From assembly GCA_964412375.1 (NCBI GenBank), contig CAYPOD010000002.1:62001-126000 (forward strand): a DNA stretch of 64,000 nt. The letters are read 5' to 3'. Below are positions 1-7,967 of the stretch, in pieces (position 1 is the stretch's first letter; every line of letters starts with the position of its first letter). The stretch comes from CADEDV01 sp964412375 (lineage in GTDB: Bacteria > Bacteroidota > Bacteroidia > Chitinophagales > Chitinophagaceae). The position numbers and the translations under genes are program-made. The notes beneath the pieces were generated by a model. The model did no database searches and was not told the DNA's origin. It saw only the letters and a list, made by a program, of their open reading frames with translations.

Positions 1-132
1 GGTGGCAAGGGCCCTGTCAAGTTGTGCCAGAGAAATATCAACGATGGTTACTTTAAATCCTGCCTGTGCAAATACATGGGCAATACCGTTTCCCATGGTG
101 CCGGCGCCAATAACAGAAACTTGCTGAAGCAT
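1..132 (-). CDS. 3-hydroxyacyl-CoA dehydrogenase (3-hydroxybutyryl-CoA dehydrogenase type), N-terminal fragment
   Basis: Only the first 44 codons lie in the window; the gene runs off the left edge. Translation begins MLQQVSVIGAGTMGNGIAHV, a Rossmann-fold NAD-binding start with the GxGxMGxGIA fingerprint of the 3-hydroxyacyl-CoA dehydrogenase family, followed by a first beta-alpha-beta unit ending in an acidic residue (VTIVD) that would bind the adenosine ribose of NAD. Family knowledge: these enzymes oxidise 3-hydroxyacyl-CoA to 3-ketoacyl-CoA in beta-oxidation, butyrate or phenylacetate metabolism. The ATG at 132 is chosen because the fingerprint starts six residues later. The exact substrate cannot be told from this fragment. 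Confidence 0.85.
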   Translation of the reverse strand, partial: MLQQVSVIGAGTMGNGIAHVFAQAGFKVTIVDISLAQLDRALAT

Positions 133-202
133 ATGGCAATTTTTTGGTGAAAGGATAGATGTGCAAGATAAAGCAATGAGGGAAATAGCGTAGCAGGAAA
201 AG

Positions 203-315
203 TTAACCGCAAAGAAAACGCAAAGTGTTCGCAAAGAGCCGCGAAAAATAAGGGATTAGCCTTCATTCCTTTGCGCTTTCTTTGCGGTTTTATTCTTTGT
301 GTTCTTTGCGGTTAA
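203..315. repeat. Hyphenated inverted repeat built from CGCAAAGAA/TTCTTTGCG units
   Basis: The left arm (about 203-238) starts TTAACCGCAAAGAAAACGCA. The right arm (about 268-315) holds the reverse complement of the same words twice (CTTTGCG...TTTGCGGTT and TTCTTTGCGGTTAA). About 30 bases separate the arms. A transcript could fold into a long imperfect hairpin. It lies between the start of the dehydrogenase gene and the 3' end of the 421-828 gene, in otherwise non-coding DNA. Repeats of this wording are, to my recollection, scattered between genes in many Bacteroidota and Chlorobi genomes; whether they are mobile or act as transcript ends is unknown. Confidence 0.6.
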
Positions 316-320
316 TCATC

Positions 321-347
321 TTTTGATACAACCACAGGGTATCAAAT
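321..347. repeat. Short perfect inverted repeat (hairpin) downstream of the 421-828 gene
   Basis: TTTGATAC at 322-329 is matched by GTATCAAA at 339-346 across a nine-base loop. It sits about 75 bases beyond the stop codon of the minus-strand gene at 421-828. It could help end that transcript, although no strong U-tract follows. Confidence 0.35.
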
Positions 348-420
348 TATTTTCACCAGGATAAAATGGGATAAGGTTGTTATTCTCTCCGCTTAAAGCG
401 AAAGACTAAGATTTGGTTTT

Positions 421-828
421 TCAGAATCCTTTTTTGTTGTCTTGCTTTGACAGCAGGTATCTTGTCATAAAGATGCCGCCGGAGCCGCTGTCGTTCGGGC
501 TCAGGGTAAGTGAAGTGACATGATCCAGCTTCCAGCCGTTATCGGTAAACTCTTTTATTGTTTTCAGGATCTTGTCTTCATTCTCTTTGATGTTCTTGAA
601 ATTGATACCGGCCATGCTGAACAGGTTGTTCAGGTCTGATTCTTTTTGCGAACCGTCGGGATTGGTGATGATCATTTTGGACCGGCCCAGTCCCCCGGCC
701 ACCACCGATTCCACCGTGGTCACCTGCATGAATTGTTTGGTTGCTTCACCGGTGGTTTCTTTTTCTTCCTGTGCAAAAAGCTGGCTGCTGCCTGCAACCA
801 TCAGCAGGATAAGTATTATTTTTTTCAT
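421..828 (-). CDS. Small exported protein of unknown function
   Basis: 135 residues. The first 19 or so form a typical Sec signal peptide (MKKIILILLMVAGSSQLFAQ) with likely cleavage after FAQ. The mature part is hydrophilic: an acidic and threonine-rich start, then a region with TTVESVVAGGLGRSKMI, and a C-terminal half ending in MTRYLLSK. No catalytic motif is visible and I do not recognise the family. The start is supported by a good promoter immediately upstream (845-873). It is monocistronic, with the inverted repeat region downstream. Probable location is periplasm or outer membrane surface. Confidence 0.75.
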   Translation of the reverse strand: MKKIILILLMVAGSSQLFAQEEKETTGEATKQFMQVTTVESVVAGGLGRSKMIITNPDGSQKESDLNNLFSMAGINFKNIKENEDKILKTIKEFTDNGWKLDHVTSLTLSPNDSGSGGIFMTRYLLSKQDNKKGF

Positions 829-844
829 ATCATATAATTTTCAG

Positions 845-873
845 CAAAGCTATGGATGGCTCAAGTAAACAAA
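845..873 (-). promoter_or_regulatory. Bacteroidota-type promoter for the 421-828 gene
   Basis: Read on the minus strand, TTTG (873-870) is followed after 17 bases by TAGCTTTG (852-845), which fits the Bacteroidota primary sigma consensus TTTG-N17-20-TAnnTTTG. The start codon lies 17 bases downstream of the -7 element. The remaining DNA up to the sigma gene (874-1090) shows no gene. Confidence 0.65.
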
Positions 874-1090
874 AAACATACACTGTCTGAATTGCCAAAA
901 AGCCCGGTTCAATTGTCAGGCCCGGTTCATACAGCATTTTTGACCTTTCAGCCAGTAATCCCGGTTTCTTCCAAACACCGGTTGCAATTTTGCACATTAC
1001 ACCCGGTGAAGTAAGGAGGTGACACTACGGGTAAATTTTTTTTAGAACAAGATAGGGGTAAGGCTTCTCCCCGTTGTTATATATAAAAAC

Positions 1091-1098
1091 TACTTTTG
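1091..1098 (+). promoter_or_regulatory. Candidate -7 element for the ECF sigma operon
   Basis: TACTTTTG matches TAnnTTTG exactly and lies 42 bases before the ATG at 1141. No TTTG sits at the expected upstream spacing, so the assignment is tentative. If it is real, transcription starts near 1104. The alternative TTG start at 1096 would then lie outside the transcript, leaving the ATG at 1141. Confidence 0.4.
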
Positions 1099-1140
1099 GG
1101 CGCAGCTTTACTGACAGATCCGGGATGCATCACCTATCGC

Positions 1141-1704
1141 ATGGAGTTGAACGAAAAATCCTTTACTGATTTGCTGGCCGGCAGAGACGAAACGGCTTTT
1201 GAACAGGTTTTTAAAACTTATTTTAAGAAGCTGCATGCCTATGCTTTATCCTTGATAAATGATGAGGCCGATGCTGAAGAAATGGTGCAGCAGGTTTTTT
1301 TTAAACTATGGGAGAGAGCCGACAGACTTTCTTTTTCCGGCAGCATCGCTGCTTATCTCTACCGGGCTGTACATAATGAGTGCCTGAATTTTTTGAAACA
1401 TGAAAAAGTGAAAGCAGGCCACCGGCTGCAGGTGGCTTACCGTATGAAAAACGATGCGATACCGGAAAAGGGAATGAACAAAGAACTGGAACAGCAGTTC
1501 AGGCAGGCAATGAATGAATTGCCGGAACAGTGTCGTACGGTTTTCCAGTTGAGCCGGTTTGAGGATATGAAATACCGGGAGATCGCTGATCAACTGGATA
1601 TTTCGGTGAAAACGGTGGAGAATCATATGGGGAAAGCGCTGCGGTTGCTTCGCCTGAAGTTAGTTGACTTTTTACCCTTGTTGCTTATATTCTTTAATCA
1701 TTAA
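1141..1704 (+). CDS. ECF-type RNA polymerase sigma factor (FecI-like)
   Basis: 187 residues, the usual ECF length. Region 2 spans roughly residues 20-85 (FEQVFKTYFKKLHAYALSLI, then EEMVQQVFFKLWE, the conserved -10 recognition helix area). Region 4 spans about 120-175, with the helix-turn-helix MKYREIADQLDISVKTVENH. Family knowledge: in Bacteroidota these factors are held by a FecR-type anti-sigma factor and released when an outer-membrane receptor signals. The next gene is exactly such a FecR protein and its reading frame overlaps this one's 3' end. The ATG at 1141 is preferred over an upstream TTG at 1096 because family members start close to this point and a -7 element covers the upstream TTG. 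It probably drives the downstream genes and itself. Confidence 0.93.
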   Translation: MELNEKSFTDLLAGRDETAFEQVFKTYFKKLHAYALSLINDEADAEEMVQQVFFKLWERADRLSFSGSIAAYLYRAVHNECLNFLKHEKVKAGHRLQVAYRMKNDAIPEKGMNKELEQQFRQAMNELPEQCRTVFQLSRFEDMKYREIADQLDISVKTVENHMGKALRLLRLKLVDFLPLLLIFFNH

Positions 1705-2692
1705 TACAACTACCCTGGAAGAAAAATTTTACCATATTGATGATGATCTGCTGGTGAAACACCTGTTGGGTGAAACATCGGCCACCGAAGCGCAGCAGGT
1801 GGTGCAATGGCTGCAACAGGATGCTGCCAACGCAGTTTATTTTCAAGAATTAAAAGATGCGTGGGAAAAAAGTCTGCAATTGGCCGCCGCTTCAACGGTT
1901 GATGAGGACAAGGCATGGGAACGTTTTAAAAACAGGATTGGTGCTAACAAAGATGGCGGATACAACGAACCGGTAGTTCGTGGTTTTTCATGGAGAAAAG
2001 TTGCTGCCGCTGCTGCTATTGTTATTGGGATAGCTGCAGGGCTTTGGTGGTGGACAGGACAGCGGTCAAACGAAATATCGCTGGCATCGGGTGAAATGGT
2101 GCTGACAGATACATTACCTGATGGATCTGTTATTACCCTGAACAAAACATCAACAGTGGTATATGCTTCAACGATCCGGTCAGGACAAAGAAAGCTACAG
2201 TTAAAAGGAGAAGCATTTTTTGAAGTGATGCCGGATAAAAAGCGGCCATTTGTTATCCAGGTGGCCGATCTGCAGGTAACTGTTCTGGGCACTTCTTTTA
2301 ATATCAAAGAGGACAGCGCCGCAGTGGAAGTGCTGGTGGAAACAGGCACAGTGAAAGTGTCAAAAGAAGAAAAGGAAGTGATCCTGCAGGCAGGAGAAAA
2401 GATCACAATAAAAAGGGCAGACAGCCTGCTGCAAAAAGAAGAACTGACGGATAAGTTGCACAACTATTACCGCACAAAGGAATTTGTCTGCGATGACACA
2501 CCGCTATGGAAATTAGTGCAGGTGCTGAACGAGGCCTATAAGACCAATATAGTTTTTGGCCGTGAGGAACTGAAGGAACTCCGGCTGAACACCACTTTCT
2601 ATAATGAATCATTGGAGAAAGTGCTTGACATAATCAGTCTCACTTTCGGTATCAAGGTCCGCAAAGAAAATGAAAGAATCATTTTGGAATAA
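1664..2692 (+). CDS. FecR-family anti-sigma factor
   Basis: About 340 residues. Order: a short cytoplasmic N-terminal domain (IDDDLLVKHLLGE, the sigma-binding part), one membrane helix near residues 112-130 (AAAAIVIGIAAGLWWW), then the periplasmic FecR domain with the family signatures TLPDGSVITLNKTSTV, LKGEAFFEV and GTSFNI, and a C-terminal DUF4974-like part. It relays a signal from an STN domain in the outer membrane to the sigma factor encoded just before it. No in-frame ATG exists near the expected start. The outermost option is TTG at 1664, overlapping the sigma gene by 41 bases. A CTG at 1715 would give a more family-like N-terminus (xEEKFYHIDDDLL). The true start is therefore uncertain. 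Confidence 0.92.
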   Translation: MTFYPCCLYSLIINTTTLEEKFYHIDDDLLVKHLLGETSATEAQQVVQWLQQDAANAVYFQELKDAWEKSLQLAAASTVDEDKAWERFKNRIGANKDGGYNEPVVRGFSWRKVAAAAAIVIGIAAGLWWWTGQRSNEISLASGEMVLTDTLPDGSVITLNKTSTVVYASTIRSGQRKLQLKGEAFFEVMPDKKRPFVIQVADLQVTVLGTSFNIKEDSAAVEVLVETGTVKVSKEEKEVILQAGEKITIKRADSLLQKEELTDKLHNYYRTKEFVCDDTPLWKLVQVLNEAYKTNIVFGREELKELRLNTTFYNESLEKVLDIISLTFGIKVRKENERIILE

Positions 2693-2704
2693 ACAGAACA
2701 GGTG

Positions 2705-4543
2705 ATGAAAAAAAGAGGTTTGTTATTGCTGTTTTATTTTATTACAGTCAGTTTTTCAGGGTTGTTTGCACAGGAGCTATTGTTCAGGAATGTTACACTG
2801 GAAGTGAACCGCCAGCGGCTGGACCATGTGCTGGAAATTTTGAGTAACAAAGCTGATTTTTATTTTTCCTACAGTTCATCCATAATCAAAAAGGACAGTT
2901 TAGTAAGCATCAGTGCCCGCAACCGCCCGGTGAAGGAAGTGTTGCAGCAGCTTCTTAGTTCGGGATATGAATTCAGGGAAAGCGGTAACTATATTATCAT
3001 CAGAAAGGCGCCGATCCGGATGACGATGGTGACCAGCAAAGCCACAATAGAGGATAAAGTATATGTAGTAAGCGGCCATGTGTATAACGAGCAATCGGGT
3101 ACGGCCATCAGCGAGGCAAGTGTGTATGAAAAAAAACTCTTAGCAGGAGCCTTAACCGACCAGGATGGTTTTTTCAAACTAAAATTAAAGAGCAGTAAAG
3201 CTACAGCGGCCACACTTACTGTGAGCAAAGAATTTTACGAAGACACATCTGTGGTGATCGAGCCAAACAAAAGTCAGCAGCTTACCATTACATTGACCCC
3301 GGTGGAGATAACATTTGACCGGATCATTGTAAGCCCCGATGATTACCTGGTGCCCGATTCAGTAAAAACAGAAAACCGGGAGGACTCTGTACAGAAAATA
3401 CCAATGTTGTCGGCAATTGATTCTGGCAAGGTGGAAAGAACGGGGATGGGAAAGTTCCTGCTTTCTGCAAAGCAAAAGATACAAACAGTCAACCTCCGTA
3501 AATTTTTTACCACAAGACCTTTCCAGATGTCATTTGTGCCGGGTCTCAGCACACAGGGTATCATGAGCGGGCAGGTGATCAATAATTTTTCATTGAATGT
3601 GCTGGGCGGCTACACCGGGGGCACTAAGGGTGTAGAGATAGGCGGACTTTTCAATATTGATAAAAAAGATGTGCAGTTTTTCCAGGCTGCAGGCATCTTC
3701 AATGTTGTAGGCGGAGAAACAAAAGGAGTGCAGATCGCCGGAGTCAATAACACAGCACTGGATAAAGTGCAGGCATTCCAGGCTGCCGGCGTGAATAACC
3801 TGGTGAAAGGAAATTTTTCCGGCTTTCAACTGGCCGGGGTGTACAATCATGTAACGGATAGTGTGAAAGGCTGGCAGGCTGCAGGAGTCGCTAATTTTTC
3901 ACGAAGAAAAATGAGCGGTGTGCAGTTAGCCGGTGTATTGAATTTTAGTAATAAGGAAACAAACGGGGTGCAGATATCCGGTGTGTTCAACTATTCAAAA
4001 AAACTGAAAGGAGTGCAATTCGGATTGATCAATATTGCCGACACATCAGAAGGTTACAGCATCGGGCTGATCAATATCATTCTGAAAGGATATCACAAAC
4101 TCAGTTTTTCAACCAATGAAGTGAACGATTTCAACGTAGCGTTCAAAACAGGCAATTCAAAATTTTACAGCATCCTGATGGCAGGAGCCAGCCCCCGCAA
4201 TAATGACAAAGCCTATTCATTCGGTTATGGTCTTGGCAGTGAGCTGCCCTTGAACAAAGCCAAAAGTTTTACGATCAATCCTGAGCTGAGCACAGAATAT
4301 TTTTATCTTGGCACCTGGGACTACCTGAACCTGCTTAACAAACTTCACCTGAACCTGAATTTCAAGATCAACAAATATGTTTCTTTATTCGCAGGGCCTT
4401 CCTATGCGGTATTTATCTCCGATCAGCCTGCAGGTGTGGCAGGTTATCGCTACCCATTGCCATCATCCGGGTATAAACAACATAGTTACAGCAACAGGGT
4501 AAGCGGTTGGTTCGGATGGAACGCAGGTATCAGTTTTTTCTGA
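2705..4543 (+). CDS. STN-domain protein with carboxypeptidase-like domain and GVQxAGVxN surface repeats
   Basis: 612 residues. Signal peptide at 1-24 or so (ending LFAQ). An STN (secretin/TonB short N-terminal) domain lies at about 25-105 (VTLEVNRQRLDHVLEILSNK, ending YIIIRK), and a carboxypeptidase-regulatory-like beta-sandwich at about 120-205 (VSGHVYNEQSGTAISEASVY, LTDQDGFFKL). A linker is followed by about eight to ten imperfect repeats of roughly 20 residues at 300-470 with the pattern GVQxAGVxN (GVQIAGVNN, GFQLAGVYN, GVQLAGVLN, GVQISGVFN). The C-terminal part looks like outer-membrane beta strands. The repeats recall the LA_2272 family of surface repeat proteins. It lies 12 bases after fecR, so it is co-transcribed. 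The STN domain would be the natural partner for FecR. ATG at 2705 is preferred over the GTG at 2702. Confidence 0.85.
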   Translation: MKKRGLLLLFYFITVSFSGLFAQELLFRNVTLEVNRQRLDHVLEILSNKADFYFSYSSSIIKKDSLVSISARNRPVKEVLQQLLSSGYEFRESGNYIIIRKAPIRMTMVTSKATIEDKVYVVSGHVYNEQSGTAISEASVYEKKLLAGALTDQDGFFKLKLKSSKATAATLTVSKEFYEDTSVVIEPNKSQQLTITLTPVEITFDRIIVSPDDYLVPDSVKTENREDSVQKIPMLSAIDSGKVERTGMGKFLLSAKQKIQTVNLRKFFTTRPFQMSFVPGLSTQGIMSGQVINNFSLNVLGGYTGGTKGVEIGGLFNIDKKDVQFFQAAGIFNVVGGETKGVQIAGVNNTALDKVQAFQAAGVNNLVKGNFSGFQLAGVYNHVTDSVKGWQAAGVANFSRRKMSGVQLAGVLNFSNKETNGVQISGVFNYSKKLKGVQFGLINIADTSEGYSIGLINIILKGYHKLSFSTNEVNDFNVAFKTGNSKFYSILMAGASPRNNDKAYSFGYGLGSELPLNKAKSFTINPELSTEYFYLGTWDYLNLLNKLHLNLNFKINKYVSLFAGPSYAVFISDQPAGVAGYRYPLPSSGYKQHSYSNRVSGWFGWNAGISFF

Positions 4544-4564
4544 TTTTTAATTTTTCATAATAGG

Positions 4565-4651
4565 GGTATCAGCTTCATGGGTTGTTATACTACTGACAGT
4601 AAATAACAACAGGGCTATGAAGCAGGAAATACATTTAATGAAGCTGATTCC
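4565..4651 (+). promoter_or_regulatory. Mutually exclusive hairpins in the leader of the TonB-dependent receptor gene
   Basis: The arm at 4565-4578 (GGTATCAGCTTCAT, read with small offsets) can pair with two downstream partners. The first is ATGAAG at 4617-4622, supported by TTGTTAT (about 4582-4588) pairing with ATAACAA (about 4603-4609). The second is ATGAAGCTGATTCC at 4638-4651, which matches at 13 of 14 positions. The two folds cannot coexist. The region lies between the STN gene stop (4543) and the receptor start (4730). Confidence 0.4.
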
Positions 4652-4729
4652 TCAGTTCATCCCATTCATTGTCTTTATTGTTCTTACACATTCACATTTT
4701 TGTAACCCCAAACCTTAAAGACCTTTAGT

Positions 4730-7087
4730 ATGAGGATTCTGACAACAACTGGCAGATTCATAAGTATCTTATTAGTTTCTTTCTTTTTCTGTTTTTCTGC
4801 TGAGGCGCAATTTTCAGGACAATTGAGAGGCGCTGCCGTTGAGCAAATTCTGAAACAACCACTCGCCGGTGCAACCGTCACTTTATTTCCGCTTCAGCGA
4901 TCCATCGTGACGGATGCAGACGGAGAGTTTCGTTTCCGGGATATTCCTGTAGGTTCCTATCGTTTAACGATCACTTATGCAGGATTCAGAGAAGTGGTAC
5001 TTGATAATATCGTTATAAACTCAGGTAAAGAAACCGTGCTGACCATCCCGATGGAGGCTGTAGTAAAGGCCGAAACGGAAGTGGTGCTGAAAGCCAACAG
5101 CAAAAAAAATAAACCGCTCAATGACATGAGTGCTGTCAGCACCCGTGCATTTACCGTTGAAGAAACACAAAAGTATGCGGCTGCGGTAAATGATCCTTTG
5201 CGAATGGCAGTTGCATTTCCCGGTGTGCTGGCAGGTGATGATGGTAATAACAGTATCATCATTCGTGGCAACTCACCCACGGGTTTGCTATGGCGGATGG
5301 AGGGAATGGATATTCCCAATCCAAACCACTTTGCCGTTCCGGGCAACAGCGGCGGAGGTATTTCCATTCTCAGTGCACAATTACTATCCAATTCAGATTT
5401 TGTAACGGCAGCTTTTGCAGCCGAATATGGCAATGCAGTCAGTGGTGTCTTTGATCTTCATCTCCGGAAAGGGAATAATGAAAAAAGAGAATACACTTTG
5501 CAGGCCGGTGTATTAGGTCTGAATGCAGCGTTGGAAGGTCCGTTTTCAAAAAAATATAAAGGATCTTACCTGGTCAATTACCGTTATTCAACATTGACAT
5601 TGTTGAACAAACTGGGAGTGATCGGTGATAATGGAGTTACTAATTTCCAGGACCTTTCTTATAATATCCATTTACCTGCCGGCCGGTGGGGAAACTTCAG
5701 CCTGTTTGGTTTCAATGGTCGCAGCGACCAGGTGTATGATGCAGAGGACTCTTCGAAATGGGAGAGCAGAACAGACCGCTATTCATTTGATTTTATTTCC
5801 AATGCCAGCATGAACGGGATGACGCACAGCATCAGGGCAGGTAATAAACTGACCATCAAAACAGGCATTGGCATTTCAAAGACCCGTGTTGGTTTTAATG
5901 AAGAGTTTACGGAAGATGATCTTTCCCGATCACCATCATATAACGACAGATATAACACCCGTAAATGGGTAGCCAATTCCACAATGAATTACCGGTTCAG
6001 TAAACGGCTGAACCTGCGGGCAGGAATTATTTATAGCCGGGTGAAGTTTGGTGTTTACCAGCTTTCTGCTGAGCATGAAGGTGAACCGCTGGAAGAAAGA
6101 GTGAATACATCCGGCAACACTTCCACACAACAGGCATTTGCTCAGTGGCAATATAAACCTTCGGATAAAATTACCCTGAACGGCGGCTTGCATTACCTGC
6201 GGCTTGCTTTGAACAATACCTCTGCCGCTGAACCCCGTGCTTCAGTAAAATGGAATATCAATAAACGAAGTGGTCTTGCATTTGGCTATGGTCTGCATAG
6301 CCAGTTACAGACATGGGGTTTGTATTTTGCACAGCAGCAACTACCAGGCGGATCAGTAAATACACCCAATAAAAATCTTGATCTCACACGTTCGCATCAT
6401 TATGTGCTTTCTTATAATTACCGGTTGTCCACCAACCTGCACATAAAAACGGAACTGTATTATCAGCATTTGTTCAATGTGCCGGTAGCGTCACATGACA
6501 GCAGCACCTTGTCTGCATTGAATATTGAATTCAGCTATCTCACCGATCCGATGGTGAATAAGGGAAAGGGCAGAAATTATGGTATTGAAATTTCTTTGGA
6601 AAGATACCTGCACAATGATTTTTACCTGACGTTCACCAACTCCTTATACCAGTCAAGATATACAGCGCTGGATGGTATTGAAAGAAACACCCGTTTCAAC
6701 GGGAATCATATCAGCACATTGATAGCAGGAAAAGATTTTGTGACAACAAGAAAGTCAAAGACCGTTGGCCTGAACATCAAAACCATTTATGCCGGTGGTT
6801 TGCGCAATACACCAATTGACATCGATGCTTCCCAGGCAGCGGGATATGCTGTGTACAAGGAAAAAGAAGCATTTACCCTAAGGAATCCAGCCTATTTCCG
6901 CACTGATCTGCGGGCAAGTATCAAATGGAACCGCCGCCGCCTCACCAGCACATTGTCACTGGATATTCAGAATGTGACCAACCGGGAAAATGTATTTAAC
7001 CAAAGCTGGGACAATGAAAAAAATAAAATTGTCACCAATTACCAGATGGGGCTGATCCCGGTACTGAATTATAAAATTGAGTTTTAA
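4730..7087 (+). CDS. TonB-dependent outer-membrane receptor (no SusD partner, no STN domain)
   Basis: 785 residues. A signal peptide (ending AEAQ) is followed directly by a carboxypeptidase-regulatory-like domain at about 30-110 (PLAGATVTLFPLQ, TDADGEFRFRDIPVGSYRLT). The TonB plug spans about 130-240 (DPLRMAVAFPGVLAGDDGNN, IIIRGNSPTGLLWRMEG). The rest is a beta barrel ending in NYKIEF with a terminal phenylalanine, as expected for BAM-inserted barrels. Family knowledge: such receptors import siderophores, cofactors or oligomers using TonB energy. No susD-like gene follows, so a SusCD-type glycan transporter is unlikely. It lies downstream of the sigma/FecR/STN genes and is a plausible target of that sigma factor. 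The substrate cannot be told. Confidence 0.92.
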   Translation: MRILTTTGRFISILLVSFFFCFSAEAQFSGQLRGAAVEQILKQPLAGATVTLFPLQRSIVTDADGEFRFRDIPVGSYRLTITYAGFREVVLDNIVINSGKETVLTIPMEAVVKAETEVVLKANSKKNKPLNDMSAVSTRAFTVEETQKYAAAVNDPLRMAVAFPGVLAGDDGNNSIIIRGNSPTGLLWRMEGMDIPNPNHFAVPGNSGGGISILSAQLLSNSDFVTAAFAAEYGNAVSGVFDLHLRKGNNEKREYTLQAGVLGLNAALEGPFSKKYKGSYLVNYRYSTLTLLNKLGVIGDNGVTNFQDLSYNIHLPAGRWGNFSLFGFNGRSDQVYDAEDSSKWESRTDRYSFDFISNASMNGMTHSIRAGNKLTIKTGIGISKTRVGFNEEFTEDDLSRSPSYNDRYNTRKWVANSTMNYRFSKRLNLRAGIIYSRVKFGVYQLSAEHEGEPLEERVNTSGNTSTQQAFAQWQYKPSDKITLNGGLHYLRLALNNTSAAEPRASVKWNINKRSGLAFGYGLHSQLQTWGLYFAQQQLPGGSVNTPNKNLDLTRSHHYVLSYNYRLSTNLHIKTELYYQHLFNVPVASHDSSTLSALNIEFSYLTDPMVNKGKGRNYGIEISLERYLHNDFYLTFTNSLYQSRYTALDGIERNTRFNGNHISTLIAGKDFVTTRKSKTVGLNIKTIYAGGLRNTPIDIDASQAAGYAVYKEKEAFTLRNPAYFRTDLRASIKWNRRRLTSTLSLDIQNVTNRENVFNQSWDNEKNKIVTNYQMGLIPVLNYKIEF

Positions 7088-7115
7088 CCTTATCTCTGAA
7101 CAACAAAAAACAATC

Positions 7116-7832
7116 ATGAAAAAAGTAAATTATCTTTTAGCGCTGCTGTTGCTGACAGCGATCTTTAGTTCCTGCGAAAAAATAACAGGTGAAGGCCCTG
7201 TGTTGCAGCAAACAAGAACGGTCACTGATTTTTCAAAAGTTGACGTCAGCATCAGCGGCACAGTAAATTACACTATAGACCCTGTCTATAAAGTGGAAGT
7301 GATCGCCCAGCAAAATATTCTCGAAGTGCTGAGAACAGAAAGGGTGGGAGATGAGCTGGTGATCAAATTCAAAAATGGGGTGAGAGTGAAAAGTCATGAA
7401 CAGATCATTGTGAATGTAAGTTCTCCAACCCTGAGGTCGGTGAACCTGGGCGGATCTGCTGAATTTACTATTTCAGGTCCGCTTGCAGGGAATGATCTTG
7501 ATCTGCGAATCAGTGGTTCGGGCAGTATCAATATACAACAGTTGTCCATTGCAGATAAACTGACAGCGACCATCAGTGGTTCAGGCAATATCACTGCACT
7601 GGCTGGTACAGCAAAGAGCGAAAACCTGAAAATCTCCGGCAGCGGGAGCATTCATCTCCACGCTGTACAGGCAGATAAAGCAACGGCAGATATAAGCGGA
7701 TCAGGGGACATCAAAGTAAAAGCCTCGCAAACACTTACTGCTAATATTTCGGGCAGCGGGTCTGTTTATTATTTGGGTAACCCTGTCATCAGCAGCCATG
7801 TTTCGGGTTCGGGGAAGGTCTTACCTTTATAA
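7116..7832 (+). CDS. DUF2807 (head GIN-type) lipoprotein
   Basis: 238 residues. A lipoprotein signal peptide ends in IFSSC, so the mature protein would be lipid-anchored at Cys18 or close by. The rest is a repeated beta structure. Seven or more copies of (I/V)SGSG followed by a strand (ISGSGSINIQ, ISGSGNITAL, ISGSGSIHLH, ISGSGDIKVK, VSGSGKVLPL) recur every 20-25 residues, the hallmark of DUF2807 beta-helix proteins. It starts 28 bases after the receptor stop and is probably in its transcript. Function in this family is not established. Earlier in-frame codons overlapping the receptor gene were rejected because the signal peptide starts at this ATG. A strong terminator follows. Confidence 0.9.
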   Translation: MKKVNYLLALLLLTAIFSSCEKITGEGPVLQQTRTVTDFSKVDVSISGTVNYTIDPVYKVEVIAQQNILEVLRTERVGDELVIKFKNGVRVKSHEQIIVNVSSPTLRSVNLGGSAEFTISGPLAGNDLDLRISGSGSINIQQLSIADKLTATISGSGNITALAGTAKSENLKISGSGSIHLHAVQADKATADISGSGDIKVKASQTLTANISGSGSVYYLGNPVISSHVSGSGKVLPL

Positions 7833-7856
7833 CACAGAGAATTAGATAGTTAGCTT

Positions 7857-7886
7857 AATCCCCGGCTCCCAAGCCGGGGATTTTTT
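7857..7886 (+). terminator. Intrinsic terminator of the receptor/DUF2807 transcript
   Basis: AATCCCCGGCT and AAGCCGGGGATT form an 11-base-pair stem around a CCC loop, followed by TTTTTT. It lies 25 bases after the DUF2807 stop codon. Confidence 0.85.
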
Positions 7887-7967
7887 GTCGGTCAGGCCGG
7901 AACAATTTTAAACGATTTTCTTCGTTAGTAACTGGTCCAGATCCTTTAAAAACCAATATCCGTTCGT

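Noticed and set aside
1843..2463. Open frame of 206 codons antisense to fecR
   Set aside because: Ser/Thr-rich shadow of a well-identified FecR gene.
3640..4110. The GVQxAGVxN repeats as a DNA-level tandem repeat or CRISPR-like array
   Set aside because: The periodicity is in the protein; the DNA repeats are diverged and lie inside a continuous reading frame.
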